A DNA stretch of 64,000 bases. It comes from Kudoa neothunni (Eukaryota > Cnidaria). The stretch is from the NCBI GenBank assembly GCA_964304625.1, contig OZ199838.1, positions 6,634,001 to 6,698,000 on the forward strand. The letters are read 5' to 3'. Every line of letters begins with the position of its first letter. The first letter of the stretch is position 1. Position numbers and translations under genes: made by a program. This document shows, piece by piece, positions 49,523 to 62,100 of this stretch. The notes below the pieces were generated by a model. It saw only the letters and a list, made by a program, of their open reading frames with translations, was not told where the DNA came from and ran no database searches.

Positions 49523-49817
49523 TAGTAACAATAACGCAATAACAACCGCCCCTTAAAGATTCAGAAACGGAAGATGATGTTATTTATACAAAAATTAAGC
49601 CTTTAAAGGACGGCCTTATTTCAGTTAGAATAGCTTGGCAACTATTATTCACATCAAGGCTCAACGTAATAAAATTAATACCTGATTCTGTTTCGGATAT
49701 CTATTCAATTATAAATCGCATTTTTAAACAACAAAAATAACTGTCTTTTATTAATATTTAAGTTATAGCTGGTTTTGTGTTAAACTTGTTGTGCGCTTGC
49801 GCGATAAAGTACGTACT

Positions 49818-51522
49818 CAGGCACGTGCGGTGGCCAATTGTTCTGGGTATGCATGGAAGGGATTATAATATAGAAGAAAGAGTTTCTAAAATTTCAACTA
49901 TTTTTTTCAATCTAAAACAGTCGCAATATATTATTATCATTAAATACGTAAATAGGAATGAATATTTTAGATTTAATATACTCATCTAGAGAATTAATTG
50001 ATTATAAAACAATAATAATGTTTTTTTAAACAAGACATGAATTAATCACCAAAATTTCGTTATTTTAAATAAGCGACCTATATTTCAAATTTTTAAATTA
50101 TTTTCGAGATATTTTCACCATAAATCCAATCATTTATAGCCATCATTTGTATGTTAATTAATATGCTTATTTTTATTTCATCAATTAATTAATTTTAACG
50201 CTGTTACTGCGTTTAATAAAATTTAAAAAACTACAACTATGCGGAGAAAAAATTGTTCAATATTTCCCCGCTGTCTTTGACTTTTTTGCCACGAATTTCA
50301 ATGCTTAAATTCTTCCGTGTGTCTAATAGCAGATCAATTCTGGAAGATCCAACCGTTTTCAATATTATTTGATCATGATAATGTTTTGCAGATCACTCAT
50401 GTTTATTCAAAGCGTTAGGCAAATTATTCAAACTAGAATATCCTTCTTTTGGTCCCGATATTTTCATTAGACGCCGAAAACAACAGGCAAGGGAAACAAC
50501 AAAGTTTTTTCGTTGTAATACATCCACACAACCATTCTTTTCTCTCGTACTATACATTATGAAAGGTACGAGTAACTTTCTCTCCTTTCTGTTTAGTTCA
50601 TAAAGTTTTTGTGTTGGTCTACCACTTGTTATGATTCTCATCTTTTCTTCATGGGGAAGTTTTGAACATTATTTGAGATAGTGCCTATCCATGTTTGAAA
50701 GTAACGTGATCAAAACAAAAAACACTTCAACAAATAATCAAAATAGAGATTAAGAATAATTTATGTGTAATTCGCATTTCGTCTGAAATATTACCTAATT
50801 TTACTACTTCGGAGGCACTGATTAAGATTTAAAGATTTAATAATTCAAAAAATAACTAGATTATCCTGTATGAGAGACGCAAATCGGCTCCCCTTACTGC
50901 ATGTTGTCACGTGAGTGCATAGGATATGCAGAATTTAGTTTGCACACCTTGGCTAGTACAAAAAATAGAGATGCGTGGAATCGCGCCGCAAGTGCCAGTT
51001 ACGCGCATCTACGTGTGTTTATATGGGAGGCCGGAGACAGCCGTGACCTCTGCCTACCTTGACCGAAATATTTGAAATTTTTTTCAATTGTGTGCATAAA
51101 ATTTTTATTTATATATTCTTTCATAATATGTACATTATACACTCACAACTGAAAATTTCTTATTCATCTGTATTGGAAATTGGCAAATCAGGCATCGTAT
51201 GCTTTAATTTGCCAATGCTTTACACACCCAGGTCCATGAAAATTACTCTATGCCGAGTTATTTCGGACTATTATTGATTACAATTTTATTAATTTTGACT
51301 CATATTCTATTTATATTGATTCTGATTTATATATTTGAACCAATACTGAAATAAATACAAAGCATTTTTCCATTTGCGTGCTTCGTTAATACACACATTA
51401 TTTATTTTTGAATTGGTGTTATCCTATTAATTCTCATGTTACATCCTGTAATGCAGGTACAAAAATTTTCCCACCCAACATATTCCAGGGTATGCACTGC
51501 ATACCCGGATGACACGTGCCTG
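49818..51522. mobile_element. hAT-like element, 1.7 kb
   Basis: Left end CAGGCACGTGCGGTGGCC and right end, read inward, CAGGCACGTGTCATCCGG, both followed by a GGGTATGCA block. Flanks TACGTACT (49810-49817) and TACGTATC (51523-51530) match at 6 of 8 bases, as expected for an aged 8-bp duplication. An 82-codon minus-strand ORF inside (50641-50393) has no domain I recognise. Superfamily inferred from the CAG ends and 8-bp duplication only. Confidence 0.65.
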
Positions 51523-51901
51523 TACGTATCATTTTCCTCGTCGTAATTAAAATAGACAAACATTAAAATAAGTCAAACAACATCAGTTAACCCTTAAAGG
51601 ATAACCTTCAGTTCCATGCGCCCATCTTTATATTATTTTGTTTATAAATTTTGTTGTTATGCATGTTATATTTTGTGTATATTCGTCAGAATTTCATCTA
51701 CATCTTTAAAAGAGCATTATCTACCGACCGACATAATAAAATAAGTTAAGGGTTAATTGAATATGAATATATTGAAGAAGAACATGTGTTGCGAGGAAAC
51801 TTAATCTAATAATTTGAACAAAAAGTTATTATAAAATAATGGAGAAATTCAAAAATAAAATATATAAATAATTTAAACCTCTTCAGCTTGGACTGAATTA
51901 T

Positions 51902-53444
51902 CGGTAATGGTAAAGTATGTGACTCCAGAAAAGCACCATCTTGCGTGCGTTTTTTCCATTACGATTATCAGTAATAAATAAAAAGAATATTGAGATAAAA
52001 CAAAATTCTAAATTTTCGCCTAATTCCTCTTAAACTACAGTCGGGTACACGTGTAATCCACATCGTTTTCCAATGAACACCGAAAAATAGCTGATTATTC
52101 GCTTATATTATCCTAATTAGTATACTATAATCGTTGTTTAAATTTTCTTAATATTTACTGTAACACAAGGCCAGAACCGGGATTCGAACCTATGTTCTTT
52201 GCATTAAAAGCATTAAAAGGCGGTGGTGCCATATCCCACTGCCCCCGATCGCGCATCTATGGTTGGTAGACTACAACCCTTATAATCCACATGTTACATT
52301 TACCTATCTGAGTTAGCGTAGTAAACCTTTTCAATAAGCTTGTCTAATATTAAGAAATAATGTGTCATCTATCTTTATTTCTAAAGATCAAATTAACTTT
52401 AAACCATTTAGTAATATTTATGATTGTTTATTTTAGTTTATAAATTTTTATTAGTATATTATTATTAGTGAATTAATTTTCATACACCAATTACTTGTGA
52501 AATTGAAACTAACAATAATTATATTCATCTATTTATTTTTTAAATACGACACAGTATATAATTAATGAACATTACAAATTTATTTTATTGGGACAAAAAT
52601 ATTCGTTTTAATAAAATAATGTCATATTATTGTTATAGTATATAATTAAATTTTGAAATGGAATCATTTATAATTTTAATCTGTATGTTACGCCCAAATC
52701 ATTCTTTGCAACAACTACCATGCTGTTAATGCGCAGCTGAAGTGTTATGCAATGTATTGGATGTATGGCCAATTTTATGAAGATTTACTCGTTCAAATTT
52801 TCTTATAGCATTTTCTAAATGAATATATATTTTTTTATCGTTAATTTTCTTGTTGAACTAACGGAAACCATACCAGAGAAAAAAGTACCGTTTCAATTGG
52901 AACCACCAGTTTTACACCTTAACTACCTTAAGTCGTTTTTCCGCAGAAGATAAGTAATTTTTACAGCCGTAAGTGAAGGAATAATCTATGTGATTTCTCT
53001 CGTGGCACGAAGTTTCTGCCATTGGTCTCCTTACATTTAATTTCCTCTCTTTTAAAGGAAAGGTTGAAAAATTCCAACATTTAAAACACCTTTTTGTGGC
53101 AGCTCCAAGTTAATCCTTTGTTACTGATTTGTAAAAGAACCTACCATGATCATTAATTAAACAGAAAAAGTCATCGTTCCTTCTATAACTTAAAAGTTCC
53201 ATTACCGAGATTTTCGCATGGTAAATAAACATAGAAAAATTTAATATCGTTTTTATTAAAAACGACATAAAATAGAAATTTTGGATAATTTGCGAATTAA
53301 GAAAAAATTTAGAAGTAATTTATTTGAGCTCAATATATTCTCTCAGTATTCTTTTGATTGATTATTAGTAATCGTAAAAGAAAAAACGAGAGAAACCGCA
53401 CGCAAGATGGTGCTTTCGTGGAGTCACATACTTTACCATTACCG
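51902..53444. mobile_element. Unclassified inverted-repeat element with 6-bp duplications
   Basis: 1,543 bases flanked by AATTAT on both sides (51896-51901 and 53445-53450). The ends are inverted copies beginning CGGTAATGGTAAAGTATGTG; similarity continues for about 120-150 bases through CACCATCTTGCGTGCG and on to a TTCTAAATTTT block. No transposase frame is visible. Long arms, CGG start and 6-bp duplication do not fit hAT, pogo or piggyBac. Confidence 0.75.
52169..52250 (-). repeat. tRNA-derived fragment (Lys-like), SINE or tRNA pseudogene
   Basis: On the minus strand a B-box-like GGTTCGAATCCCGG and an A-box-like GGGGCAGTGGGATATGG flank CCTTTTAATGC, an anticodon loop of Lys(TTT) type. The nine bases TTTTAATGC occur twice in tandem, disrupting the anticodon arm, and the acceptor ends do not pair. 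Not a functional tRNA. Confidence 0.6.
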
Positions 53445-53455
53445 AATTATCTTTA

Positions 53456-55189
53456 CATTAAGGCCTCGATATTACGTGGTTCGATATAGCGTGTTTCCCA
53501 TTTTTCATTAATATTTATTTCTGAAAATTCAAGAAACTCGACATGGGTAGTGTCAACCAAGTATAAACGAAAGAAATAAAAATTATTCAGTGCGACAAGT
53601 CTAATTAATTTATACAACGAGTAAAACCTATTATTACTGAGTTTAATTTTCCAAGTAGCTAATATCGCCAGATTCATATTTAGTCCAAATAGTTTATTCA
53701 TCTCTCGATGGGATATTTTCAAAAGGGGCAGATACAATTAATTCTAATATTTTAACTGATCGCATAAGAATTCAAGTATGGAAAATATAGAGAGCTAGAA
53801 AGCTGCCTTTACAATTGGATTGTGACCCAGCCAGAGAAGAAGAAAAGTATTTCTGGGTTTCTAATCAACAAATAAACAGAAAACTGTAGCCACAAGCCTA
53901 AAAATTAATGATGTATACTTCAGTAAAGGTTTGGTTTCAAATTTCGAGATTAATTACTGTTTGGAAAACATTATTTTGCATGTTGAGGTTGGAACTGCGG
54001 ATACAATTAACGTATATGAATGGATCTAAAAGGTTTCTGAAGATTTTTAGAGGCGGAAACTTGTAGAAATTATTAATTTGGACAAGACTACTCTCATCTA
54101 CGAACAGTTGTGACAATGAACACATATTGAAAAATGAAATCGGTTTGAAAACGATGAAGTTCTCGAAAACGAGAGTCATCTTGGTAATTGCTTCGTTCAA
54201 CGGCGACAAATTCCTTCTATAGATTATAAGAAAATTGAAAAAGCCACGTTATTTTTGCAGTATCAATAAACTCCCAGTAAAATACCCATTCCAAAAAACG
54301 GCTAAATGTCAGCAGCTTCACTATTCTAAATTCCTAAAACATTGATAAACACTTTAACGAATAAAAAAATTTTTCCTATTTTTGATTAATGTAAATATCG
54401 TCCTCAATTAATAAATCAATGTAATTATATCGAAATGAACTTTCTTCCGAAGAATACTAATGTAACCAAACCAATAGATTTTGAGGTCATCCATTATTTG
54501 AAGTTTAACTATAGAAAATCATTCGTTAGTCAGTTTATTTTTCAATAATTCTACGAAAATTTTCAAATATACTATCTTGGAATGTCTTAGTATTTTGTAG
54601 GCAGCGTGGGAAATGGTGACCAGCCCAACCTCAACTCAGGAATTTTTTTGCGAAATATCCGATATCCAGAAATCGTGCAATTAATTTAAGGAAACATTTA
54701 TAAACATAATTGATGACAAATTTAACGTGAATATTATTCATACCGAGAGAGCAATAATTGATGGTATGTGATACAATTGGTGCATTTTTAATTTATTGTT
54801 ACTAACAACAGGAATGAAGTTGTTGAATTGAAGCAAGTCAAAGTTATACACGAAGAAACGCACAGTAAACCTGATAAAATGTCCCAGGATCAACAAAATG
54901 CAACGATGATCCCGTTCTTTATTAGGAAAATCAAATAATTACGATACCTGACCTAAAAACAATCATGAATACTATTGGATAATCATTTATATTTGAAAAC
55001 CCATCTCCATCATTTCACAACCATCCTATATGGATGCCCTATTTAAAATTATAGGACTTGGAACAAAGTTAACAAAAAATTGATTATTTCTTCTATGAAA
55101 AAGGTATAGTAATGTGCACGCTTAAACACTCGATATTGCGAGGTAAATTGCTATTCCTAAAAAAACCTCGCTATATCGAGACCTTATTG
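53456..55189 (+). mobile_element. pogo-type element with TA duplication
   Basis: 1.73 kb flanked by TA (53454-53455 and 55190-55191). Ends CATTAAGGCCTCGATATTAC and, read inward from the right, CAATAAGGTCTCGATATAGC; further CGATATAGCG-type repeats lie inside each end, a pattern common in pogo/jerky elements. It starts 5 bases after the duplication of the preceding inverted-repeat element. Confidence 0.8.
53770..54660 (+). pseudogene. Dead pogo transposase
   Basis: Interrupted reading frames on the plus strand show YRELESCLYNWIVTQPEKKK then SISGFLI (CENP-B-like domain, about 53785-53870), LDKTTLIYEQL (worn D-E-T motif, about 54080-54110), KFSKTRVILVIASFNGDKF (about 54160-54215), KLKKPRYFCSINKLPVKYPF (about 54230-54290) and VTKPIDFEVIHYLKFNYRKS (about 54460-54520). 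This is the canonical order of a pogo transposase; stops and shifts make it non-functional. Confidence 0.75.
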
Positions 55190-55191
55190 TA

Positions 55192-56502
55192 TATAGCTTT
55201 AAAGTTTTTTCTTTTATATAATTTTTATTCAGTCTTCAGGATTAATTTTGAAATTCATTTTATCGTACGTAAGAGATATGAAGTTGATTTAGGGTCTGAT
55301 TTTACGGGGATGTCAATATACGCATGCGTTATTGTAGAATTCAGACTTTTGGTTTTAACATGATTATTAATATTGCTTTTTTAGTATTATGATTATATTC
55401 ATATCCGCTTAACTAATATACATATATACTATAAATTGAATTTATACCCATCTAAAACTAACTACATACGATAATTTCTAATTGCCTTTTTACTTAAGCA
55501 TATCTTTAAACTCTATGAATATCGATTACTAAAATGCGCATAAAATATTGAGTTCTTTCATTCTCAGTCGAAGTATATTATTAAATATAGAAAATCGGCT
55601 AAATGCGAAAGCTTCGCGTGCGGGGAAAATTGTTATTGGTTGAACTTCTTAAATTTTAATCAAAAAACCTTATTAATATTTTGTTGTCTTTAATCATATC
55701 TTGATGTGAGGTGCATGGTGCATGGTGCATAGTGCATAGTGATTTTTTCTGATCATTATTTTAGCCTATAAAACAAAATTAAGATTGAAATAACAGTAGT
55801 GAAATTTAACTTTCCGTTTTTTCCCATTTTTTTGAAGAATTTTAATTGAAATCCTCGGTTATAAAAGTAGTTGATGCATTGGTAATATGATCAAATATCA
55901 TAACAAATGTTGATGATAAAAAAAATCATAAAAATCTATTTCCAACGTATACTTATAATTGTAGTTTCTCCATTTTTTGTGCTTAGATTAATTGTGCATC
56001 TCAATTAATTGTATTTATTTAATTAGAAAATTCGCTATATTTTAAAATTAATTAATTTTAAGATTTAAGTTTCACTCAATTTTTCAGAATTCGAAAAATA
56101 AATAAATTGGAATGTAATTTATAATCATCCCAAATTTAATCACTTTCTAATATTCGCAAAATTAAAACCAAACCCTAAGAAGAAAAATTATATTAAATTT
56201 CAGTTTCCAATTAATCTTTAATACAATTTCTCATTAATGTATGTTGTGTTAAATTAACTCCTATTTATTATTTTATGATGAAGGAAGAAAATTTATTAAT
56301 ATACTCAGTAGAAGCAATATTTGTTCACTCACTTTTTAATACAAAATGGAGGAAATTATTTATCAATTTCTTAATACGGTGAAATCCCAGTCATCCAGAA
56401 AACTTGGGTAAGTAATGTTCTTTTCGGATAATTAATAAAATTCAATAAAATGAACACAAAAATCGGGCTTTTATATCATCTTGTTCGTTGAGGGAATTAA
56501 CT
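55192..56502. other. AT-rich spacer in transposon field
   Basis: Only the short tandem repeat at 55710-55741 stands out. Confidence 0.5.
55710..55741. repeat. 7-bp tandem repeat
   Basis: Unit GGTGCAT three times, then AGTGCAT once and a partial unit. Confidence 0.8.
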
Positions 56503-56510
56503 TTCTAAGG

Positions 56511-57079
56511 CAGCGATTTTCAACCAGGGTTCCGTGACAGGAATACATATGAAAATTTTTTATAGGCATCTAAATTTAAATAAATGTCGCCGATATGTTT
56601 GGCAATGTCGAATATGAACAATTTTTTTCATTTTAATTAATTATTATTCTCATAACAAGTACCTAAATCTATTATAACCTTCACAATAAAGATTTTAAAC
56701 CGTTAAATTTGTTAAAACCTCATTGAATAATGGTAGCGGTGTTTCAAGGACCTGAGTTCGTTTTTGAATACAAGAGCTCGAATTTCGTCAAATTTTGCTA
56801 TTGTTTCGTCTTTTTACCTCTAAAAACTTTCTGCACAGCAAGCATTTTGCGATACCAGGGATCGTGTTGTTCTATTGCAATTGAAACAGCAGAAAGTGAA
56901 TGGCCCATGCTTGCTTTCACTTATGAACGATATCCAAAAAGTTATCGATTTTGATTCAACGCTTTAACATGAAGACAAAAAATATCCGAATATTATAGCT
57001 GTAATACAAAATAAACTTTGAAAATATTTCTGTTATTCTTTTGGGGGTTCCACGGTTCCGAAAAGGTTGAAAACCATTG
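56511..57079. mobile_element. hAT element, inverted copy of the one at 28.9 kb
   Basis: 569 bases with ends CAGCGATTTTCAACCAGGG (left) and CGGAACC-like end reading inward from the right (CAATGGTTTTCAACC). Flanks TTCTAAGG and CTCTACGA match at 5 of 8. Internal sequence matches the 28920 element on the opposite strand, e.g. GCGATACCAGGGATCGTGTT here against its complement there. Confidence 0.75.
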
Positions 57080-57102
57080 CTCTACGATATCGAAAAACGA
57101 AC

Positions 57103-57637
57103 GGTTTCCAAAGATTTTGGGGTAAAATTCCCCCAAAGTTTTTTTAAATAAATTTAAACAAAAAATTGTAATAAATTTATTCCTAAAACATCATATGGTT
57201 TGACACAGTATATTCAGAGAAAAAGTGTTATTACTCACATTACGAATACTCGTAAAACATACGGCATAAGTCACCAATTCTTCGGTAATGCACAAAGGTA
57301 AAAAATGTAACTGCTATGTCTTTTACTTCAATTCCTAACTTAATTTATTTTTTAACATAATGAGTTAATATAGAATTCATTTTGAATAATAAACACATTT
57401 TTTGTATGAATAATTAAGTAAAAATTATGCCGGGTGAATTTCATCCCAAAATCTCTGGAGGTGTTTTTTAGTTTTTAATGACTTCCTATATTTTTCTAAA
57501 AACCAAACACACAAATCTTACTTAAAATAAATTTATACGTATAACGATAATTTCATATGCATTAAAAACCCATGAAAGAATATGTGATAGGATTAAAACT
57601 TGTTTGGGTTGAATTTGACAACAAAATCCTTAGAGGG
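57103..57637. mobile_element. Possible piggyBac-like MITE
   Basis: Right end read inward is CCCTCTAAGGATTTTGTTG, adjacent to TTAA (57638-57641). The left part has GGTTTCCAAAGATTTTGGGG, an inverted match followed on both sides by a GGGG/CCCC-type palindrome (GGGGTAAAATTCCCCC). A further related block is at 57432-57462. The left TTAA is not preserved. Confidence 0.45.
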
Positions 57638-57641
57638 TTAA

Positions 57642-58040
57642 CAATGAAATAGAAATTATCGGATACTATCATTTTTTAGTAACAATCATAATTAACATAA
57701 TAGCTTCGAAGTGATGCATCGGAAAAGAGCTTAAAAATCAATAGGATTCCGTGTGATTGATTTCAGTAATTAAACAACGAAATCACGCACGGCAGTGGCA
57801 TTAAGTTTTAGGTAAATAATATACTTCAGTCAATATGTAGAATAGAGATGAAAAATAATATTTAATATAGGATAAAAATCCTCAAAAATATTGTATTGTG
57901 ATAAATTCTAACTTAAAAACGCTGTAACTATAAAACATGACAAAGAGAACATAACAAGACAGATATAATTCTATACAAATAATCAAAAAAGATGAGCGAT
58001 ATTCACAGGTAGTAATAGCCTTGGTAAAATTATATTTGAA
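57642..58040. other. 3' flank of the 58-kb gene
   Basis: AT-rich; no feature seen beyond a presumed 3' UTR. Confidence 0.4.
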
Positions 58041-59101
58041 TTAGGGACCCTTTGGACCTGATCTAGTAAATGAACTTCTAGTGGGGCTACAAAAGCGGTT
58101 CATAGAATTAGATTGCTTTCGATTGAGTCGATGAGCCATTTTATTTGTTGATTTATTTAACAAGAAAGCTGAAACAGGAGATATATTCTTGCTTTCAACG
58201 TGCTTTCCACTTAAAGACTCATCAGAAAAATATTGAGGGTAATCAAAGTTAGCATGCTTGTGGCGTGGACTCGATACTATTGGGGTCTTAACATCTTGGT
58301 TGACTGAAGATTTGATTTCGGTAGACTTCACGGAAGATGCATCAAGTAGATCGCCCCCTTCAGTGGTAATGTGTGGTTTGCTTCCCTTGCTTGAAATTCT
58401 CGCTAAATTTCATCATGTATGCATAAAATAACGACAAAAATAAATTAATAGACCTACATCCAAAATTTTCACTAAATCTTTCCGGTACATCGTAGCTACA
58501 ATATATTGAGCTAAATAATACCAGAAATAAAACTAACTTACTTTAATACATCATCAAAACTTGACTTGTTTGAAAAAACAGACGATTGCTCTGATGTAGC
58601 ATCGTTGCAGGTATATATAGGAATGGGTTCTTCATTTGATTGCTTTGAAAATATGACAAATTTAAGTTTTTCTCTCAGTTCCTCTTGATAATTATTTCGC
58701 CTATCCTAAAATATTAAATAATTTTATTGGTCATAAAATCACAAAGAATTGTAAGTATATGAGACATTCACCGAAATATCATCGTCAATTCGGGTTTCGG
58801 CATTTCGATCAAATATGCGATCAACACTACAAGTGTTCCTCCTGAAAACGATTAAACCCTTAGCAATTGTTAAATCTGTTTACATGTCATAGAGCGGTTT
58901 GGGTGAGGTAGGGAGTGGAGGTTTTTCCGCAAGTGAGCGTTCTCTAACTTCTGATGTGATATCACTATTAGGAACTTCATATTGGTAAGATTCTAATAAA
59001 ATTTGTTTATTACACACCACTATTGAATATACCCTTTTCTTTTTGTCTGGTTTTGCTCCAATGAGATGAACTTGTGAGTCGTTTGGTGTTTGTTTTGATG
59101 G
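58041..59101 (-). CDS. 3' exons of an unrecognised multi-exon gene
   Basis: Six exons with good splice sites: about 59101-59033, 58992-58884, 58841-58772, 58705-58542, 58495-58458 and 58402-58041 (stop). The chain is polar and probably disordered: a basic stretch (GAKPDKKK), a proline patch (EKPPLPTSPKPLYD), a charged helix (YQEELREKLKFVIF), YDVPERFSENFG, and a Ser-rich basic C-terminus (NRFCSPTRSSFTRSGPKGP). The last three exons join in frame through the 38-nt exon. Proline-rich PxxP motifs hint at an SH3-binding scaffold, but no domain is recognised. More exons must lie upstream. Confidence 0.7.
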
Positions 59102-62100
59102 CTATCTGTGGAGAAATAAATTAGGATTCGGTTGTAGATTTAGTAATTACGTATGAGCTTCTGAATGAATTGCAAATCTTAAAAAATTTATCATCGGAGG
59201 TTTTTTTGAAAATGCATTGAATGATTTACATTTTTCTTTATATTCAAAAGTTGTTCTTTATGTTTGTAATATCTGTTTCCACCTTCTATGGTATTGAATA
59301 GTTAGAATTTACAGCGATTAATTTTGTTTATAACATTATTTCAAAAATATCATTAATAAAGTAGAATAAAATCAAAAATCATCCATTAAAATTATTAAAA
59401 GAAATAAAATAATATTCACAAACGACTTAGATTACATAATCCTCCAATTAAAAAACAACTGAAAAAAAACTCTAAGGAAAAAGGGGGTGTGAACAAATTA
59501 TAGATCTTTTTAATTAATAAGATTAACAAATAGTATGATACATGAATAGAGTTAAAAATAATTTTTAATTGTGATCATACAGATAAATAAGGAATATTCC
59601 TCAATTAATTTTAAAATGGTTTTGTACGTTGATTATTATTAAATCCCCATGTAGGAATTGTAATATTAGAATTAAACAGCTCATATTCTCTATAAAAAAA
59701 TATTATTGATTTGAAAAAAACACAACTATCTAGGCATGTTTGACATCATATTGCTGTTAGAGAATCACTTATATTTCTGATAATAAAATATACGATTATA
59801 ATTTGTAATTTAGCTTTAACTTTGGTAGTTTTTTACTACAAAAGTTAAATACGAAAAGTTTTAAATAATTCTAGGGACATTTATCATATAATATGATGGA
59901 CATTTGAATTAAAATCAATTGTATGCAATAAGGCTCAGCGTGTTATTGTATAGTCTGAACAACAGGGTCAAAAATTTTGAATTTCAAAAAGGTTCTGAGA
60001 TAGTATTTTAAAAACTTACCCCAACAAATTTTAGAGGGTGAATAAACATGGTTGCTACTGTGTTGATTTCAATTCCAAAGAATATCATTGTAAATAGTTG
60101 AAAAATTATTTTTAATTATATGTAGAATACATGTGGAGTGGTTTATACCCCAATAATGTAAGATAGTGGATTAAAGGTTGAATAATAAATACAAACGGAT
60201 TATATATTTTCGCATATTTTTTAATTTAATGTATTAAAGCCAAATATTCTATTTAATATATCATAATAAAAAATTTACGTTTAATTGTTTGACTAGTGAG
60301 CAAAGTGACAGTGTTATCAATGATATGGTTTTCAAAGTGTTCTCTTAGCTAAAGTTTAATAAGAATCAGTAGTTACGACTTCATGAAATGCAATTTTACA
60401 TGCTGATCACAGTGGTATTCATGCATTGAGGGGACAAGGCTGATGTTCTAATGAAAAACTCAGTCAAGAAGAAACCACTCACCCAAATAATATGAAATAA
60501 AATGTTTATGCCATAAAATTACTTCGCTTAAACAATCGAATGTAATGGAAGGGCGCGTTATGCTTCGACCTTCATTCTACATCACTTAATATTGTTAAAA
60601 TTTTTCAAAATGTAATTACTAGGACACTGGAAGTGTCCAAGGAGTTATTTCGCACATATGGGCTAGTAGATACCAAAGAACTACGTATACAATAGGTAAC
60701 TTCTCGGTAATTGTCAACTTGGTCTTTAACATCGAACTAAATTGAAATAGATTCACTAATTTCTTGTATAAAGCTAACTGTTTGATAGAAACTATTTAAG
60801 TTTCTACTTATGAAGCTGTCACAGTGAGAAATTTCTAGTCATAACAAATAAAAAGTAGGCCAAAATGACACATATTCATCCTCTAGAATTACCTGTGAGA
60901 TATTTTAAGGTCTTTATTTCAAAGATGTCAAGAGTTTGAGATTGTCTTTTAGAAAATTGATCCATTTTAAAATGAATAAACTAAGTCAATTTAAATATTA
61001 ACGCTGAAAAAATCAATATTTAATGCAATACATTTTGTACTATTGGTAAATCCATTAATTTCGTCTGTACATTTGCCAAATGTTTATCGTTTGAATGGAA
61101 AAATCTAGTGGCCAAATACATTCCAATTATTATTAATTTAAAATAGAATATTATCCAATACATACACTCTGGTATCAAATGCCAATTTGTCCTATATAAA
61201 TATATATTATTAAAGTTTATAAAAGAAGATAAAGTCCTATTACTCTGCCAATAATTTTTTTGATTGAAATCACGTAGTTGCCAATTAGTTTTATCATCAA
61301 TGGAATGAATATTGAGAGAAAGACGATTTGAAATTGAAAATTCTCACTTCGACTTATTTCACTGGAAATTTTATGAAACTACGCAGAAATAAGTTCAACT
61401 AATTTAAGGACAACAAAAACTAGGACAGGGGTAGGCATAACGTTCACATCTCAGGGCTTCATCACATAAAAATGCAGAATTTTGACCCATCAATATATTA
61501 ATATGGCAATAAAAGTTTTTTGTAATAATGGATGTATTCAACAAAAATGAAAGAAAAAATAATTAATTTTTTCTTGTATTTTTTAATCTTTATTTATGAT
61601 TGATCCTTTCACTCCTACCTTTTATTTAAATCAACAATGATATCAAAAATGCTTAATACACTAAGCATTTATTTCTGCTACTTTATATTATTAAAACCTT
61701 TATCAGATTTTCAAACATAATTAAATAATTACGAAATAGAAAAGAATGTTTAATTTAATTCAGAAATTTTCAAGTTCAAAACTGGCGAATTCCACATTTT
61801 TCAATCCATTAGTTGTAAATCTAAATTATTTATTTAAACTATAAAATAACTATTAAATCACAAATTTTATTTCATGCAATAAAAAAATATGTTGATAATG
61901 TGATACCGGGTTTTTATGAACGGAACACGAAAACTACATTCAAACTTTGACTTTTTAGGAAGATGTATACTAATAATTATACCCATTATATTCATTTAAA
62001 AATTAAAATTAGTATTTTCTCATGAAATATCATTATAGTGAATTCATACATGATAAAAAGTGTTATTAGAATAGAAAATCAATTCACCCGCGCATGCGCG

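Noticed and set aside
50393-50641. 82-codon minus ORF as an independent gene
   Set aside because: It lies inside the element bounded by CAGGCACGTG ends and has no recognisable domain, so it is treated as element interior.
52169-52250. Functional tRNA-Lys gene
   Set aside because: Acceptor stem does not pair and the anticodon arm is broken by a 9-bp tandem duplication.
61433-61480. CAGGGGTAGGCATAACG as a hAT end
   Set aside because: No inverted right end or target duplication seen.
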